Of a stretch of DNA of 64,000 nt, positions 54,901-63,665 are shown piece after piece. This DNA comes from Planctomycetaceae bacterium (GTDB taxonomy: Bacteria > Planctomycetota > Phycisphaerae > Tepidisphaerales > Tepidisphaeraceae), in the NCBI GenBank assembly GCA_027487775.1, contig JAIYCY010000030.1, positions 157,012 through 221,011 of the forward strand. Reading direction: 5' to 3'. The first letter of the stretch is position 1, and the number at the start of each line of letters is the position of its first letter. The notes below the pieces were generated by a model that made no database searches, was not told the origin of the DNA, and was given only the letters and a program-made list of their open reading frames with translations. A program made the position numbers and the translations under genes.

Positions 54901-55146
54901 GACGAGATGTCGCTGGCGAGCCGGGAAGAACGCGCCGCCGCTTCCGATGACGCGTGCGCGTGCATCGAGTTCGGCCTGATAGCCGGAGGCCTGCGGTTGG
55001 TTGGCTGCGGTGAGGATGAGATAGTCCCAGGCGCCTTCGCGACTCTGCCCGCGCAGGGCGGCGAGATAGGCGGACTGATTGGCCTGCTCGGCTACACGAA
55101 GGGCCGCCTGATGGTCGAGAGAGGTTGTGGGATGGTGCGAGGTCAT
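51961..55146 (-). CDS. fkp: Bifunctional L-fucokinase / GDP-fucose pyrophosphorylase
   Basis: 1061 residues. The N-terminal half is a GDP-L-fucose pyrophosphorylase-like nucleotidyltransferase (VLLIHSGGASQRLPMYSPVGKLFAPL with the GTP loop near 120-145; LLIVSGDVLMIFDH; LDTGLLFFDP), followed by a left-handed helix-like connector. The C-terminal ~375 residues are a GHMP sugar kinase (VRVDAPVRLDLAGGWTDTPPYCYDAGGDVVN and VPKGSGLGTSSILGGAMIAAV, the ATP loop). The arrangement equals Bacteroides Fkp (949 residues), which makes GDP-fucose from salvaged fucose. ATGA overlap with the upstream GT4 gene links it to glycan assembly. Confidence 0.92.
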   Translation of the reverse strand: MTSHHPTTSLDHQAALRVAEQANQSAYLAALRGQSREGAWDYLILTAANQPQASGYQAELDARARVIGSGGAFFPARQRHLVVPDPPGRRAGSGGATFGAIRSLVRQFDLSSDALSRARVLLIHSGGASQRLPMYSPVGKLFAPLAMQRPDSQVSTLFDHLYITLAGLAPRLGPGLLIVSGDVLMIFDHRRISAPKHRVTALSMPVDPELGTAHGVFVAAPDGRITRSLQKVSVDAMKQANAIDTAGRVLLDTGLLFFDPNATQSLATLAGVAPPEGKSKRTARAAHHKGLDEKTETSIDLYDELCAALSPDTDRRAFLRSGHPVVRRTLLKELNSLTFGLQILDGEFLHLGTTRQFRDAMTGIDRSPAAVALFHRDIHAHIEWNRADNARIYASSLAQRDSAVGQVGEHALIEHSLLTRGCSIGRRAVVSQVTSDESFALPDDTVLFQVPIRSSGHANSTETTVSVHCGTSDDFKGLFHEGKCLFLNTPIDVWLRRHKIQPDAIWQGQQNDRRTLWNARLFPISGSKPSLMDVLWFSQPRAVTANLRTRWLRSTRLSMADILEQADRYAIIRHRERLAAVLAARQLIHEVQADLPAGVSPIVQRFADPSSLDAARSELLIAASTHSTDPRTLLRQARLLASSAKLADAIGKHALADEAEVAATQRVATASEIAYRSQQPEAKHAELKHGLIVRVDAPVRLDLAGGWTDTPPYCYDAGGDVVNVAIDLDDAPPVRVVARTIDEPVIRLISHDLGTKITLDQRNSRSDSNSHQRFAHAFGLHEVVLEMAGLLPHRGSIRSHLKHLGAGVELESECRVPKGSGLGTSSILGGAMIAAVMRLRGTEMRHDDLVEATLLAEQRLGTGGGWQDQAGGLFGGVKRVTSGATFPQRPGTTPIAMSRDLLSEFESRLVVYFTGQQRLARDILQRVVGRWLARDPSMLQTMRDLHDNARNITRALSKGRWSSVGEEISRYWRLKRDIWPASTTPATDILFEETRGLWSGASLAGAGGGGFAYFFCNTRARADRLRQHLAARSLRPGEMGSLYQARINRDGLRLSIQRASR

Positions 55147-56393
55147 TGCGATTGTCGATGGACGGCGTGTTCGATGATTTGACGAATGCGATCGCAGCAG
55201 ACTGAGGCGCTGTGATGAGCGATGAATGCGGCTCGTGCGTTGTCTCCGAGCTGAAGGCTGAGCGTGCGATTCTGCTGGAGGCGATAGATCGCGCGCATGA
55301 GTCCATGGGCGTCGCCGATGTCGATGACGATGCCGGCGTTGTGCTCGGTGAGGATTCGACTGACCTCGGCCTCGCGTGGGCCGATCATGATTGAAGGTCT
55401 GCCGACGGCCATGACGCCCATGAGCTTGCTCGGGACGACGATCCCTGTAAATGCGTGCGACTGGCTCATCAGATGCACGTCAGCGATGTTGAGGGACTGA
55501 GCGAGTTGTTCGCGCGGCTGGTAGGGGAGGAAGCGGACGTGCGACCAATTGCGATCGGCGGCGCGAGCTCGCAATTTGTGCATGCCCTTGCCGCTGCCGA
55601 TGAAGATCCATGCGACGGCGGGGTCGCTTCGCATGAGCTCGATGGCATCGCCCATGGTGTGGATATCGTGAGCGAGGCCGAGGTTGCCCGAGTAGACGAC
55701 GTTGAAAGTTGATCGCAGGCCGAGCTGATCGAGAAGTGGATTGTCGTTGCGTGGGATGGGCGAGAGTTCGTGTTCGTCGGCCCAGGGTGTGATGACGTGG
55801 ACGCGGGGATCATGCGGATCGATGCGATAACCGGACGCGATGCGATCGCGCATATCGCGACCGAGGACGATGATGTCGTCGGCGTGCTTGAGGGTGTGTC
55901 GGGTGAGTCTGGCGGCGATGCGCGTGGGGATTGCGGAATCGGAGGTGACGCCGGTTGCGACGGCGGCATCGGGATAGAGGTCCATGAGATGATGGATGAA
56001 CGCGATTCTGTGACCGGCGGGTGAGCGGCGCAGTGCGCGGGCGAACTGCGCCGCGAGGGCAATCATGGGCGGGCTGGTGAGTGCGAAGATCGCATCGCAG
56101 GCGGGCATGCGCAGGAGTTCGCGGGTGGCCGAGACGTAGAAGCTGGCGAAATCTGCGAGGCGACCGGGCAGATGGCGTTTGCCGAAGGCAGTTTGCTGTA
56201 CGCGGCGGATCTCGATGCCGTCGATGACTTCATGGGATTGATCGAAGCGCTGAGTTGTGCCGTAGATCGTGTTGCCGGTGATGGCGGTGACGTGGTGGCC
56301 GTGCTGTGTGAGATGCCGCGCGAGATCCCACATGTGCTGCGCAGTGGCGGCGACATCGGGGTAGAAGGTCTGGTTCAGCAGAACAATACGCAT
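55143..56393 (-). CDS. Glycosyltransferase family 4
   Basis: 416 residues from the ATG at 56391-56393 (MRIVLLNQTFYPDVAAT), since the preceding 43 in-frame residues are unlike the family. GT-B: N-terminal strand LLNQTFYPDVAATAQHMWDLARHLTQHGHHVTAITG, and C-terminal FNVVYSGNLGLAHDIHTMGDAIELM, VRFLPYQPREQLAQSLNIADVHLM and FTGIVVPSKLMGVMAVGRPSIMIGP, with the Glu that binds nucleotide replaced by the PSKLMGV motif, common in WbuB-like enzymes. Translation is coupled to fkp (ATGA). It may use GDP-fucose or another sugar for a surface glycan. Confidence 0.88.
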   Translation of the reverse strand: MRIVLLNQTFYPDVAATAQHMWDLARHLTQHGHHVTAITGNTIYGTTQRFDQSHEVIDGIEIRRVQQTAFGKRHLPGRLADFASFYVSATRELLRMPACDAIFALTSPPMIALAAQFARALRRSPAGHRIAFIHHLMDLYPDAAVATGVTSDSAIPTRIAARLTRHTLKHADDIIVLGRDMRDRIASGYRIDPHDPRVHVITPWADEHELSPIPRNDNPLLDQLGLRSTFNVVYSGNLGLAHDIHTMGDAIELMRSDPAVAWIFIGSGKGMHKLRARAADRNWSHVRFLPYQPREQLAQSLNIADVHLMSQSHAFTGIVVPSKLMGVMAVGRPSIMIGPREAEVSRILTEHNAGIVIDIGDAHGLMRAIYRLQQNRTLSLQLGDNARAAFIAHHSASVCCDRIRQIIEHAVHRQSQ

Positions 56394-56748
56394 GCGAGAC
56401 GAGCCGAACGATCCATCCCCGAACTGATTCCGAGTCTGTGGACTATGCCGTCTGAACGTCGCTTCGGCAAACGTCCGGGAATGATGAAGAAGATGTCGAT
56501 GCAAATCAGAAGCGTTGGACATGAGAATCTGGCGGACGCGTCGCCTTTGGATAGGTCGAATACGAACTCGGAATGCCCAAATTCTGAGAGGAGAATCGGC
56601 CGATCAAAGAGAGAAACGTGACGGCGCGATGTCGGTTCGACGGGAGAAAAGTGAAAATGACGTTTGCGCCGAGTTTGACGATAGAATCGATCATAGCCGC
56701 CATGCATGATCGATGTGACCCGCGGGCTTGACGACCGAAGGAATCAAC
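56394..56748. other. Divergent intergenic region with inverted repeat
   Basis: 355 bases between the GT4 gene and the AsmA-like gene, no supported gene. A 9-bp perfect inverted repeat ATCGATCAT / ATGATCGAT (56686-56694, 56706-56714, 11-base spacer) lies 35 bases before the plus-strand start. TTGACG (56675-56680) and TAGAAT (56682-56687) are present but not at promoter spacing to each other. Confidence 0.5.
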
Positions 56749-59700
56749 ATGACCGACTCAAACAAACCATTGTCGCCACTTCATCATGTGCCCGCTTCCG
56801 GTTCCGCGTCGGGCGATGGTCCGCTTCCGCCGATACCGATCGCACCGACCAGTCCACCGCCTCCGCAGCGCGACGGTTCTTCGAAGCGTCGATCAGGCAA
56901 GCGGTGGATTTGGCGTGGGTTGGCGGGGCTGGTGCTGCTTTTGGTGGTGCTGGTGGTTCTCGCGCCGATGATCGCGAGCAGTGGCCTGGTACGCGGCCGC
57001 GTGGTGAAGTCGGTCAATCAGCAACTCGAAGGCGGGCGCGTGGAGATTGCGTCGTTCGGATTCGGCTGGCTCGGTGGGCAGCGCGTCGAGGGTATCCGCG
57101 TGTTGGACGCAGATGATGCTGCGATTCTCGATGTGAACTTCAGCACCGGGCTGTCACTGTTCGGAGCGATCACCGGATCGCTTGACGTGAAGGAGACTGT
57201 GCTGGAAGTGAGTGCGAACAAGATCGTCGTCGATCTGGACACGGGACTGACCAACCTTCCCCGCATGCGCGAGACGGAGAAGTCGACGACCCCGAAGGCA
57301 ACCCCGAAGACCGGCGACGACAAGCTGCCCGACCTGCGCGGGAACGTCTTGGTGAAGCTTTCGGGCACGATCGAGACACGACGCGGAGGCGCGGCCGGCC
57401 CGACAGTGCGTATCGCGCCGAGTGAATTGAAGCTGAACATTCCGACGATCAATGAAGGCATTAGCGTCGATGGCGTGATTGCGATGATGGTGGACGGAAA
57501 GCCGGCGTCGATCCGTGTGGGCGGAAAGATTGACGCGATCGAGGGACGTGTGATCCAAAGTGATGTGGCGAAGGTCGACGCGGATTTGAAGGTTGCCTTT
57601 GAAGCGTTTGATCTGGCGATAGCGGAAGCGATCCTTCCGCTGGTGGGGATGAATCGCGCGGAGTTGGGCGGCGTGTTAGGCGGGGACGTGGTGGTGAAGT
57701 TGAAACCTGGTTCGGCCGGCTCGATCACGAGCACGCTGGGTATCAATGAGTTCCGCATGTCGCTGCCGGAGCTGCAAGGTGATCGGATCGTGGCCAAGCG
57801 GATGGAGATGCCGATCGATGTGGCATTCACGCCTGTGGGAGATGATCTTGATCTAACGATTCGCGCGATGTCGATCGCGAGTGAGGCGTTTCGTGTGGAT
57901 GTGAGTGGCGGATTTAAGACCAGTGCGTTGAGCGATCTTGCAGCCAATCGTGCACCGAAGTCGGCGGGGCGCATCGAGATCGGCTCGACCGTACCGGAGT
58001 TGCAACGGATCGCCTTGATGTTGCCCGCGACGCTGGGGATTCGCGAGGGCGTGGAAGTGAAATCGGGAAGTGTCGGCAATCGGACGACCATCGATTTCGT
58101 GCCGAATGAGGGCGTGAAGATCGCGCAGACCGCACGGATCGAAGCCGGCGGCGTGCTGGAAGGGAAGGCACTACGACTTGATCCGGTCGAGACGAACTTT
58201 GAGGCAGCGATCGCGCTAGACGGGAGCGAGATCGATGGTGCGAACGCACTTTTGCGGAAGCTGAGCCGTCTGACGTTTGGCGTGCGCGGGGCATTTGCGG
58301 ACTTGAAGGGCGAGGGCAACGATCGCGGCGTGAAATTGGCGGGGACGTTTGATTTGGATCGGCTGCAGCAGCAGATCGGGCAGTTTGTCGAATTGGGCGG
58401 TTATGATGTGGCGGGTGCGGGCTCGTTGGATGTTTCGTTGAGCGGAGATCTGGGGGGCGGGAAGGGTCCGATTGCCTACGCGGCGAGGATCGATGCCGAG
58501 CGACTGGGCCTGACGAGCGGCGAACAGGTGATGCTGCTGAACGAGACGCTTCGCGTGCGCGCGGGCGGATCGATCGCAAAGCCGGGCGACGATGTGAAGT
58601 TATCGATTGCGAATCTGCGGGTGGACACGGACAGCGGGCTGCTCAACTTTGGTAAAGAAGGCGAAGCTGCGGCGGAGATCGTCGTGCGAGCGAACGGTTT
58701 GGTGGCCGGTCGTGGGACGTTCCGGGTTTCGGGGAACCTAGCGAGGCTGGCGCAGATTGCAGGCGTCGAAGGTGATCCTGGCACGAAGTTGGATAGCGGC
58801 GTGTTCGATGTCACGGCGCAGCTCGCGTCCGATGACGTCAAACGAATGTACGAGGTGAAGCTCGACGGAACGCTGAGCAAGATCGTGGTGGGAACGTTGA
58901 TGAAGGATGAGCGAGCGGAGGTGGTGGGACGATTTTACATGCCAGACGACTTCTCGAAGGTGTCGGCGTGGCTGGACGTGTTCAGCGGATTCGGATCGAT
59001 CAAGATCGCGGATGTCGATGCGCAGCTATTGGATGCGGCTGGCAAGCCGGTTCCGCCGCTTGGGATGGTGCGTCGGGCGTCGTTGACGGGAGAGATCAAG
59101 AGTCTGCCGAAGTTGTTTGCGCTGGTGGACGGACTCGTGGGCGTGAACGCGCAAGGGATAGCGCCGATGAAGATCGAATCGGGCACGATGTCGTTCGGTG
59201 GATCGGTTTGGTCGGACGCGACTGAGGGCACGATCGGATTGAGCCTTGATCTGCCGTCGGTTGAGAATGTGGTGATGAGTCGTGGGAGCGAGCGATTCGC
59301 GTCGGACAAGCCGATGACCGCCGAGATCGACGCGCGGCTGTCGGTTGATCCGAGCAAGGCGGACGTGAGCCTTGCTTCCGTGCGTCGCATAGATGTGCAG
59401 AAGCTGCGGGCGGATGCCTGGGGCGTGGCGCAGGTAAAGATGCTGGAGATGATTCAGATCGAGAACCCTGCAGGCGAGCCGAAGGCGAGCGGGCGTGTCG
59501 AGATCGGCGCGGATTTGCAGCCCTTGATGCGCGTGCTGGGGATCGTCTCGGGTGAGCCAGTCCGGCCGATCGCGGGCGTGATCTCGATGATTCAAACGCT
59601 CAAGACCGATGCAGGATCGATCAGCCTTGAAGGTGAAGGACGCGGCAGGCGACTGCGATCGCTCGATGCTGCGGCGAGCAAGCTGGAGCCTCAGGAGCTG

Positions 59701-60891
59701 ACGCTGGCCAATCGCATTCGCATCGACACGAAGAGGGAGACCGTGCAGATCGATACGCTGTCGCTCAAGAGTGCGGATGGACAGACGATTGCGATTGATC
59801 TGAAGGGACGACTCAGTGACTTTGCCAAGTCGAAGAAACTTGAAGATGTGCAGCTTGATCTTGCATACAGCGCTGACCGATTGTGGAAGCTCGCGCAGCC
59901 GCTGGTTGATCCGAAGAACGAATTGGTAGTTGAAGAGATCTCAGGCGACTTTAGCGACCGCGTGTTCAAGATTGCGGGGAACCTTGCTGATCCGCGCACG
60001 CTTCAGGGCGGCGGAGAGATCAAGCTGAAGCGGGTGGCGATGAGCGGGCTTGACCTTCGCGGGGGCGGGCAGGGTGAAGCGATTTCGATACCGATTCAGA
60101 TCAAGGACGGCGTCTTGCGATTTGCGACGCCGGACGGCTCGCCGGTGCGTGACATGGCCGTGAACGGTGGGACGCTTCGGCTTGCGGGCATCTCAGTGGA
60201 CTTGAATGACATGACGATCAGCGCGCCGAGGAATCATCGCTTGATCGCCGACGCGCAGATCAACGCGATCCTGACCAAGCAGCTTGGCAAGTTTGCAAGC
60301 GCGTTGTTTGCTCAGAACAGCAAGGCGGATGGTCGGCTGGATGTGACGCTGCATCGACTGAGTCGGCTCCCGCTGGGTGATTTTTCGAAGATGCAGGAGG
60401 ACCAGACGGCGAAGATCGCATTTTCGATTCGTGGGATGGAACTCGACGGCATGGTGCCGAAGCTGCTCGCGCAGGCCGCTGACCTTGGCGGAAGCATTCG
60501 CGGGGAGGTGCGTGATGCTTCGATCGAAATCGCGGGCGGACAGAGCAAGACCGATCTCGCGGTTACGCTGCTGCGGCGTGAAGGTGAGGCCGATCAGCGA
60601 CTGCCGCTGCGGTTCAGTGGCGGGATCGATCTGAATTCGTTTGAACTGCGAGGATATCAGATCAGCGTTCCGACCAAGCTGATCAAGTGGGGTGATCTGC
60701 AGAAGTTTGCGGGTGAGAGTTTTGTCGTGCCGGTGAAGGGGACCGCCAGTGCGCCGAGTTTTGATCTGGCCGGCGCGGTGCAGCGGGAGTTGCGGCGGAA
60801 CCTTATCAATCCTGGCAGCATTCTTCGATCGCTCACGGGTCGTGATGATGAAAAGAAAGACGCCAAGCCGGAGCAAGGTCAGACGCGATGA
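56749..60891 (+). CDS. Giant AsmA-like membrane-anchored protein
   Basis: 1380 residues from the ATG at 56749, with GAAGGAA upstream. A cytosolic Pro/Ser-rich lead of about 45 residues precedes one transmembrane helix near 58-77 (GLAGLVLLLVVLVVLAPMIAS). The rest is a long chain of repeating beta-rich elements (VKSVNQQLEGGRVEIASFGFGW, then LDVKETVLEVSANKIVVDL as first AsmA-type blade) up to the C-terminus, where PVKGTASAPSFDLAGAVQRELRR is the AsmA C-terminal motif. AsmA giants (TamB, YhdP relatives) bridge membranes to carry phospholipids. That role is inferred. It is larger than the 3298 protein and monocistronic. Confidence 0.85.
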   Translation: MTDSNKPLSPLHHVPASGSASGDGPLPPIPIAPTSPPPPQRDGSSKRRSGKRWIWRGLAGLVLLLVVLVVLAPMIASSGLVRGRVVKSVNQQLEGGRVEIASFGFGWLGGQRVEGIRVLDADDAAILDVNFSTGLSLFGAITGSLDVKETVLEVSANKIVVDLDTGLTNLPRMRETEKSTTPKATPKTGDDKLPDLRGNVLVKLSGTIETRRGGAAGPTVRIAPSELKLNIPTINEGISVDGVIAMMVDGKPASIRVGGKIDAIEGRVIQSDVAKVDADLKVAFEAFDLAIAEAILPLVGMNRAELGGVLGGDVVVKLKPGSAGSITSTLGINEFRMSLPELQGDRIVAKRMEMPIDVAFTPVGDDLDLTIRAMSIASEAFRVDVSGGFKTSALSDLAANRAPKSAGRIEIGSTVPELQRIALMLPATLGIREGVEVKSGSVGNRTTIDFVPNEGVKIAQTARIEAGGVLEGKALRLDPVETNFEAAIALDGSEIDGANALLRKLSRLTFGVRGAFADLKGEGNDRGVKLAGTFDLDRLQQQIGQFVELGGYDVAGAGSLDVSLSGDLGGGKGPIAYAARIDAERLGLTSGEQVMLLNETLRVRAGGSIAKPGDDVKLSIANLRVDTDSGLLNFGKEGEAAAEIVVRANGLVAGRGTFRVSGNLARLAQIAGVEGDPGTKLDSGVFDVTAQLASDDVKRMYEVKLDGTLSKIVVGTLMKDERAEVVGRFYMPDDFSKVSAWLDVFSGFGSIKIADVDAQLLDAAGKPVPPLGMVRRASLTGEIKSLPKLFALVDGLVGVNAQGIAPMKIESGTMSFGGSVWSDATEGTIGLSLDLPSVENVVMSRGSERFASDKPMTAEIDARLSVDPSKADVSLASVRRIDVQKLRADAWGVAQVKMLEMIQIENPAGEPKASGRVEIGADLQPLMRVLGIVSGEPVRPIAGVISMIQTLKTDAGSISLEGEGRGRRLRSLDAAASKLEPQELTLANRIRIDTKRETVQIDTLSLKSADGQTIAIDLKGRLSDFAKSKKLEDVQLDLAYSADRLWKLAQPLVDPKNELVVEEISGDFSDRVFKIAGNLADPRTLQGGGEIKLKRVAMSGLDLRGGGQGEAISIPIQIKDGVLRFATPDGSPVRDMAVNGGTLRLAGISVDLNDMTISAPRNHRLIADAQINAILTKQLGKFASALFAQNSKADGRLDVTLHRLSRLPLGDFSKMQEDQTAKIAFSIRGMELDGMVPKLLAQAADLGGSIRGEVRDASIEIAGGQSKTDLAVTLLRREGEADQRLPLRFSGGIDLNSFELRGYQISVPTKLIKWGDLQKFAGESFVVPVKGTASAPSFDLAGAVQRELRRNLINPGSILRSLTGRDDEKKDAKPEQGQTR

Positions 60892-60937
60892 ATCTCAGCG
60901 ATGATTCGTGTGACGATTTGCACGGCGTCGGCGATTT

Positions 60938-61810
60938 TTAATCGCGATCGCCGGCCCAGTGTTTGAGCTCTTCCTTAAGGATCGCGCGTTCTTCGGCGGA
61001 GAGTGAGAATCCCTGTGCGGGCTTGGGGTAGCGGCCCTTGGCGATGTCGTCGATGTAGCGTGCGACAGCGCGCCTGGTTGAGAGTCCTGCGTCGCCGATC
61101 CGTGGTGCGAAGCGCGGGCTGCGCGGGGTGAGGCCGAGCAGATCATGAAGCACGACGACGTGAGCGTGACAATACTTGCCTGCGCCGCAGCCGATGACGG
61201 GGACATCGAGACGATCGGTGATGAGGCGTGCGATCTCCGGTGGGACGGCCTCAAGGAGAATGCCGCTCGCGCCGGCGTTGATCAGATCACCTGCGAGGTC
61301 GGCGATCATCAGTGCGTCGTGCGCGCTGCGCCCCTGCGCTTTATAGCCGGTGCGCTGGACGGACTGCGGTGTGAGTCCGAGATGTGCGAAGACCGCAATG
61401 CCCTGATCGGCAAGATTCTGGATGAGTCGGATGTGGCCGCGTGAGCATTCTATTTTGACCGCATCACATCCGGATCGTTGCACCATCCGGACGACGTTTC
61501 GCGTGCCGGCGGAGACGGATGACGTGGTACCGAAGGGCATATCTGCCATGACGAATGCTGAAGGAGCCCCTCGACGGACGGCGGCGGTGAGTTCGATGAG
61601 AAAGTCGAGCGGGATCGGCAGCGTGGTGTCGTGGCCGAGGATGACATTTGCAGCCGAGTCTCCGACGAGCATCAACTTCACGCCCGAAGCCTCGAGCAGA
61701 GTCGCGGTGGTGTAGTCGTAGCAGGTGAGCATCGCGAGCTTCTCGCCCGCAGCCATGGCGCGGCGAAAGTCATCGAGTCGGAATCGCGTGATCGCGGAGG
61801 GGGTCGACAT
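60938..61810 (-). CDS. panB: 3-methyl-2-oxobutanoate hydroxymethyltransferase
   Basis: 290 residues from the ATG at 61808-61810; the frame extends 30 residues upstream without family similarity. Motifs in order: KLAMLTCYDYTTATLLEASGVKLMLVGDSAANVILGHDTTLPI (with Mg ligand Asp and Ser), ADMPFGTTSSV, RSGCDAVKIECS, FAHLGLTPQSVQRTGYKAQGR, GILLEAVPPEIARLITDRLDVPVIGCGAGKYCHAHVVVLHDLLGL (catalytic Glu). It starts the pantothenate pathway with THF-dependent hydroxymethyl transfer. panC and panD are not here. Convergent with the AsmA-like gene, 46 bases apart. Confidence 0.96.
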   Translation of the reverse strand: MSTPSAITRFRLDDFRRAMAAGEKLAMLTCYDYTTATLLEASGVKLMLVGDSAANVILGHDTTLPIPLDFLIELTAAVRRGAPSAFVMADMPFGTTSSVSAGTRNVVRMVQRSGCDAVKIECSRGHIRLIQNLADQGIAVFAHLGLTPQSVQRTGYKAQGRSAHDALMIADLAGDLINAGASGILLEAVPPEIARLITDRLDVPVIGCGAGKYCHAHVVVLHDLLGLTPRSPRFAPRIGDAGLSTRRAVARYIDDIAKGRYPKPAQGFSLSAEERAILKEELKHWAGDRD

Positions 61811-61912
61811 GACCGGGAATGTAAGCGAAATCGTGGCCGAGGCTGAAATTGCAATCCGACCCGGCAGGGCTGTCGCCCATATTGGCCCGGGCGTATACAC
61901 TGCACGACTGTC

Positions 61913-62680
61913 ATGAATCCATCGGCCCCGCCAAAAGACGCCTATCCGCCCGCGCGATCAGAAGAGTTTCGGAAGGTCTCGATCGTCATCCCGGTCTATA
62001 ACGAGCAGGACACGATTTTCGAGATCGTCGAGAAGGTGATCACCGCAAAACTGCCCGGGGACATGCAGCGGGAGATCATCTGCGTCAACGACTGCTCTAA
62101 AGACAACACGCGCGAGAGCCTTGATAAACTGCCCGGGCTGCACCCGCAGATTCCATTCACGATCATTCACAAGACCGTCAACGAGGGCAAGGGATTCGCC
62201 TTGCGTGACGGCTTTAAGCATACGACCGGCGACATCGTGATCATCCAGGACGCCGACCTCGAATACGATCCGAACGACTACGTCAAATTGATCGAGCCGA
62301 TCTATCGTTGCAAGGCCGATGTCGTCTTTGGTTCACGCTTTATCGGCGAGCCGCATCGCGTGCTTTACTATTGGCACTACGTCGCGAACAAGTTTCTGAC
62401 GGCCATGAGTAACATGTTCACGAACCTGAATCTGACGGACATGGAAGTCTGCTACAAGGTGTTCAAGAAGTCGGTGCTGGATCGGATCACGGTCAAGAGC
62501 GCCCGCTTCGGCGTGGAGCCCGAACTGACCGCCAAGGTCGCGCGGATGAGGCCTCGCCTGCGGATCTATGAAGTTGGCGTCGCGTATTACGGCCGCAGTT
62601 ATGAAGAAGGCAAGAAGATCACTTGGAAAGATGGCGTGAAGGCGATGTGGTGCATCGTGCGATTCTGGTGGAAAGATTGA
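61913..62680 (+). CDS. Family 2 glycosyltransferase (polyprenyl-phosphate sugar synthase-like)
   Basis: 255 residues. KVSIVIPVYNEQDTIFEIVEKVI near 20-42, EIICVNDCSKDNT near 55, VNEGKGFALRDGFKHTTGDIVIIQDADLEYDPNDY (catalytic DAD region near 115), DVVFGSRF and the GT2 sequel NLNLTDMEVCYKVFKKSVL. No transmembrane helices; the DPM1-like subgroup makes dolichyl/polyprenyl-phosphate mannose or glucose in the cytoplasmic leaflet. Could supply the GT-C enzyme at 43456 (inference). It is divergent from panB, 102 bases apart. Confidence 0.9.
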   Translation: MNPSAPPKDAYPPARSEEFRKVSIVIPVYNEQDTIFEIVEKVITAKLPGDMQREIICVNDCSKDNTRESLDKLPGLHPQIPFTIIHKTVNEGKGFALRDGFKHTTGDIVIIQDADLEYDPNDYVKLIEPIYRCKADVVFGSRFIGEPHRVLYYWHYVANKFLTAMSNMFTNLNLTDMEVCYKVFKKSVLDRITVKSARFGVEPELTAKVARMRPRLRIYEVGVAYYGRSYEEGKKITWKDGVKAMWCIVRFWWKD

Positions 62681-62773
62681 GTTGGCTGCCGGATTGAATG
62701 ACGTGCGATGACGCCTGTGCGCGGTTCTGCGGATCGCGTTGCATCGATGGAAGCGAGTGCGAAGGGAGCAGCG

Positions 62774-63082
62774 ATGTTGCTTGTAGAGATCAGCATATGG
62801 CCGATGGACAAGGGCATGAGCGTCGGGCCTTTCGTTGCGCGTGCGCTTGATGTGATTGATCGGTCGGGGCTGTCATACAAGGTCGGATCGATGGGCACAT
62901 GCATCGAGGGGCCGTACGACGATGTCATGGCGGTCGTCAAACAGTGTCACGAGGTTCTGATGGTCGATTGCGATCGCATCGTCTGCCAACTGAAAATGGA
63001 TTGGCGACGAGATTCCGCCGGTCGGATCGAGGGGAAGGTCAAGCGTGTCGAATCGCTTCTCGGACGTCCCATTTCGATGTGA
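62774..63082 (+). CDS. MTH1187/YkoF-type thiamine-binding-like protein
   Basis: 102 residues from the ATG at 62774 with GGGAG 5 bases upstream; an upstream in-frame ATG lacks this. The fold signature is MLLVEISIWPMDKGMSVGPFVARALDVI, YKVGSMGTCIEGPYDDVMAVVKQCHEVL, and RIVCQLKMDWRRD near the end, matching the PF01910 family of small dimeric thiamine-binding proteins. Exact ligand in bacteria is not settled. It follows the GT2 gene by 93 bases. Confidence 0.82.
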   Translation: MLLVEISIWPMDKGMSVGPFVARALDVIDRSGLSYKVGSMGTCIEGPYDDVMAVVKQCHEVLMVDCDRIVCQLKMDWRRDSAGRIEGKVKRVESLLGRPISM

Positions 63083-63159
63083 TCAACGCGCTCAACGCAT
63101 CGCCGAAAGATGGAACTGCTCCAGAAAGTGATCGTCCTCAATCTGATGATCATCAGACG

Positions 63160-63636
63160 TCAAAATCGAGCATCGCAACAGAGCCGGGCTGTTCCTGTTT
63201 CTTCGCCGGCCTGAATAACAATGGCTCGGGCGATATCATCATCTGTGTTTAGGCGCCCATCTCGTCCTTTGGAAACGACCCTGATAGAACCGGAGGGATC
63301 ATGGACAATGAGGATGGGTTGTTTCCAAGAATCAATAAACTCACCTAGGTCATTGGTGGGCGTATCAGGATGTTTTCCCGGAGCAAGCGATTCAAAAGTT
63401 GTCTGAGTCATGACAGTGCCATATTGCTCGTCGAGGTCCCTGTAATGATGCGATAGCCAGTTCTTCGTGCGGTAATAAGGTAGCGATGCTGCGATCGTTC
63501 TTACGGAAGTCCGAGTGTACATATCGTCGTTGACGGCCATGACTCTAATTACTTCGTAACGGCAGACAAATGCGCCTGCGCATATTGCAATCGCTACTCC
63601 CGTCCATCTGATTGTCGGAGGTAATCTCATAATCAC
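63160..63636 (-). CDS. Orphan protein with GspG-like tail, flanked by interspersed repeats
   Basis: 158 residues with GTG start or ATG two codons later. One N-terminal hydrophobic segment (TGVAIAICAGAFVCRYEVI) precedes a soluble part. KQPILIVHDPSGSIRVVSKGRDGRLNTDDDIAR near 105-137 resembles the calcium-site tail of GspG-type pseudopilins (GxDGxxxTxDDI). The hydrophobic start lacks the pilin GF-E cleavage site, so it is not a true pilin. Copies of a 33-nt repeat lie at its 3' end (inside the coding region) and immediately upstream. Function unknown. Confidence 0.5.
   Translation of the reverse strand: MIMRLPPTIRWTGVAIAICAGAFVCRYEVIRVMAVNDDMYTRTSVRTIAASLPYYRTKNWLSHHYRDLDEQYGTVMTQTTFESLAPGKHPDTPTNDLGEFIDSWKQPILIVHDPSGSIRVVSKGRDGRLNTDDDIARAIVIQAGEETGTARLCCDARF
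63184..63207 (+). repeat. Diverged direct copy of the 33-nt interspersed repeat
   Basis: CCGGGCTGTTCCTGTTTCTT plus CGCC matches the 3' two thirds of the repeat seen at 63761-63909. It covers the last codons of the orphan gene. Confidence 0.6.
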
Positions 63637-63665
63637 GAAGAAACGGCGGACAGCCCCCGATTAGA
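63636..63665 (-). repeat. Inverted copy of the 33-nt interspersed repeat
   Basis: Reverse complement reads CTAATCGGGGGCTGTCCGCC then GTTTCTTCG, the same core as the direct copies, directly upstream of the orphan gene start. The inverted pairing with the copies at 63761-63909 could form a long hairpin. Confidence 0.8.
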
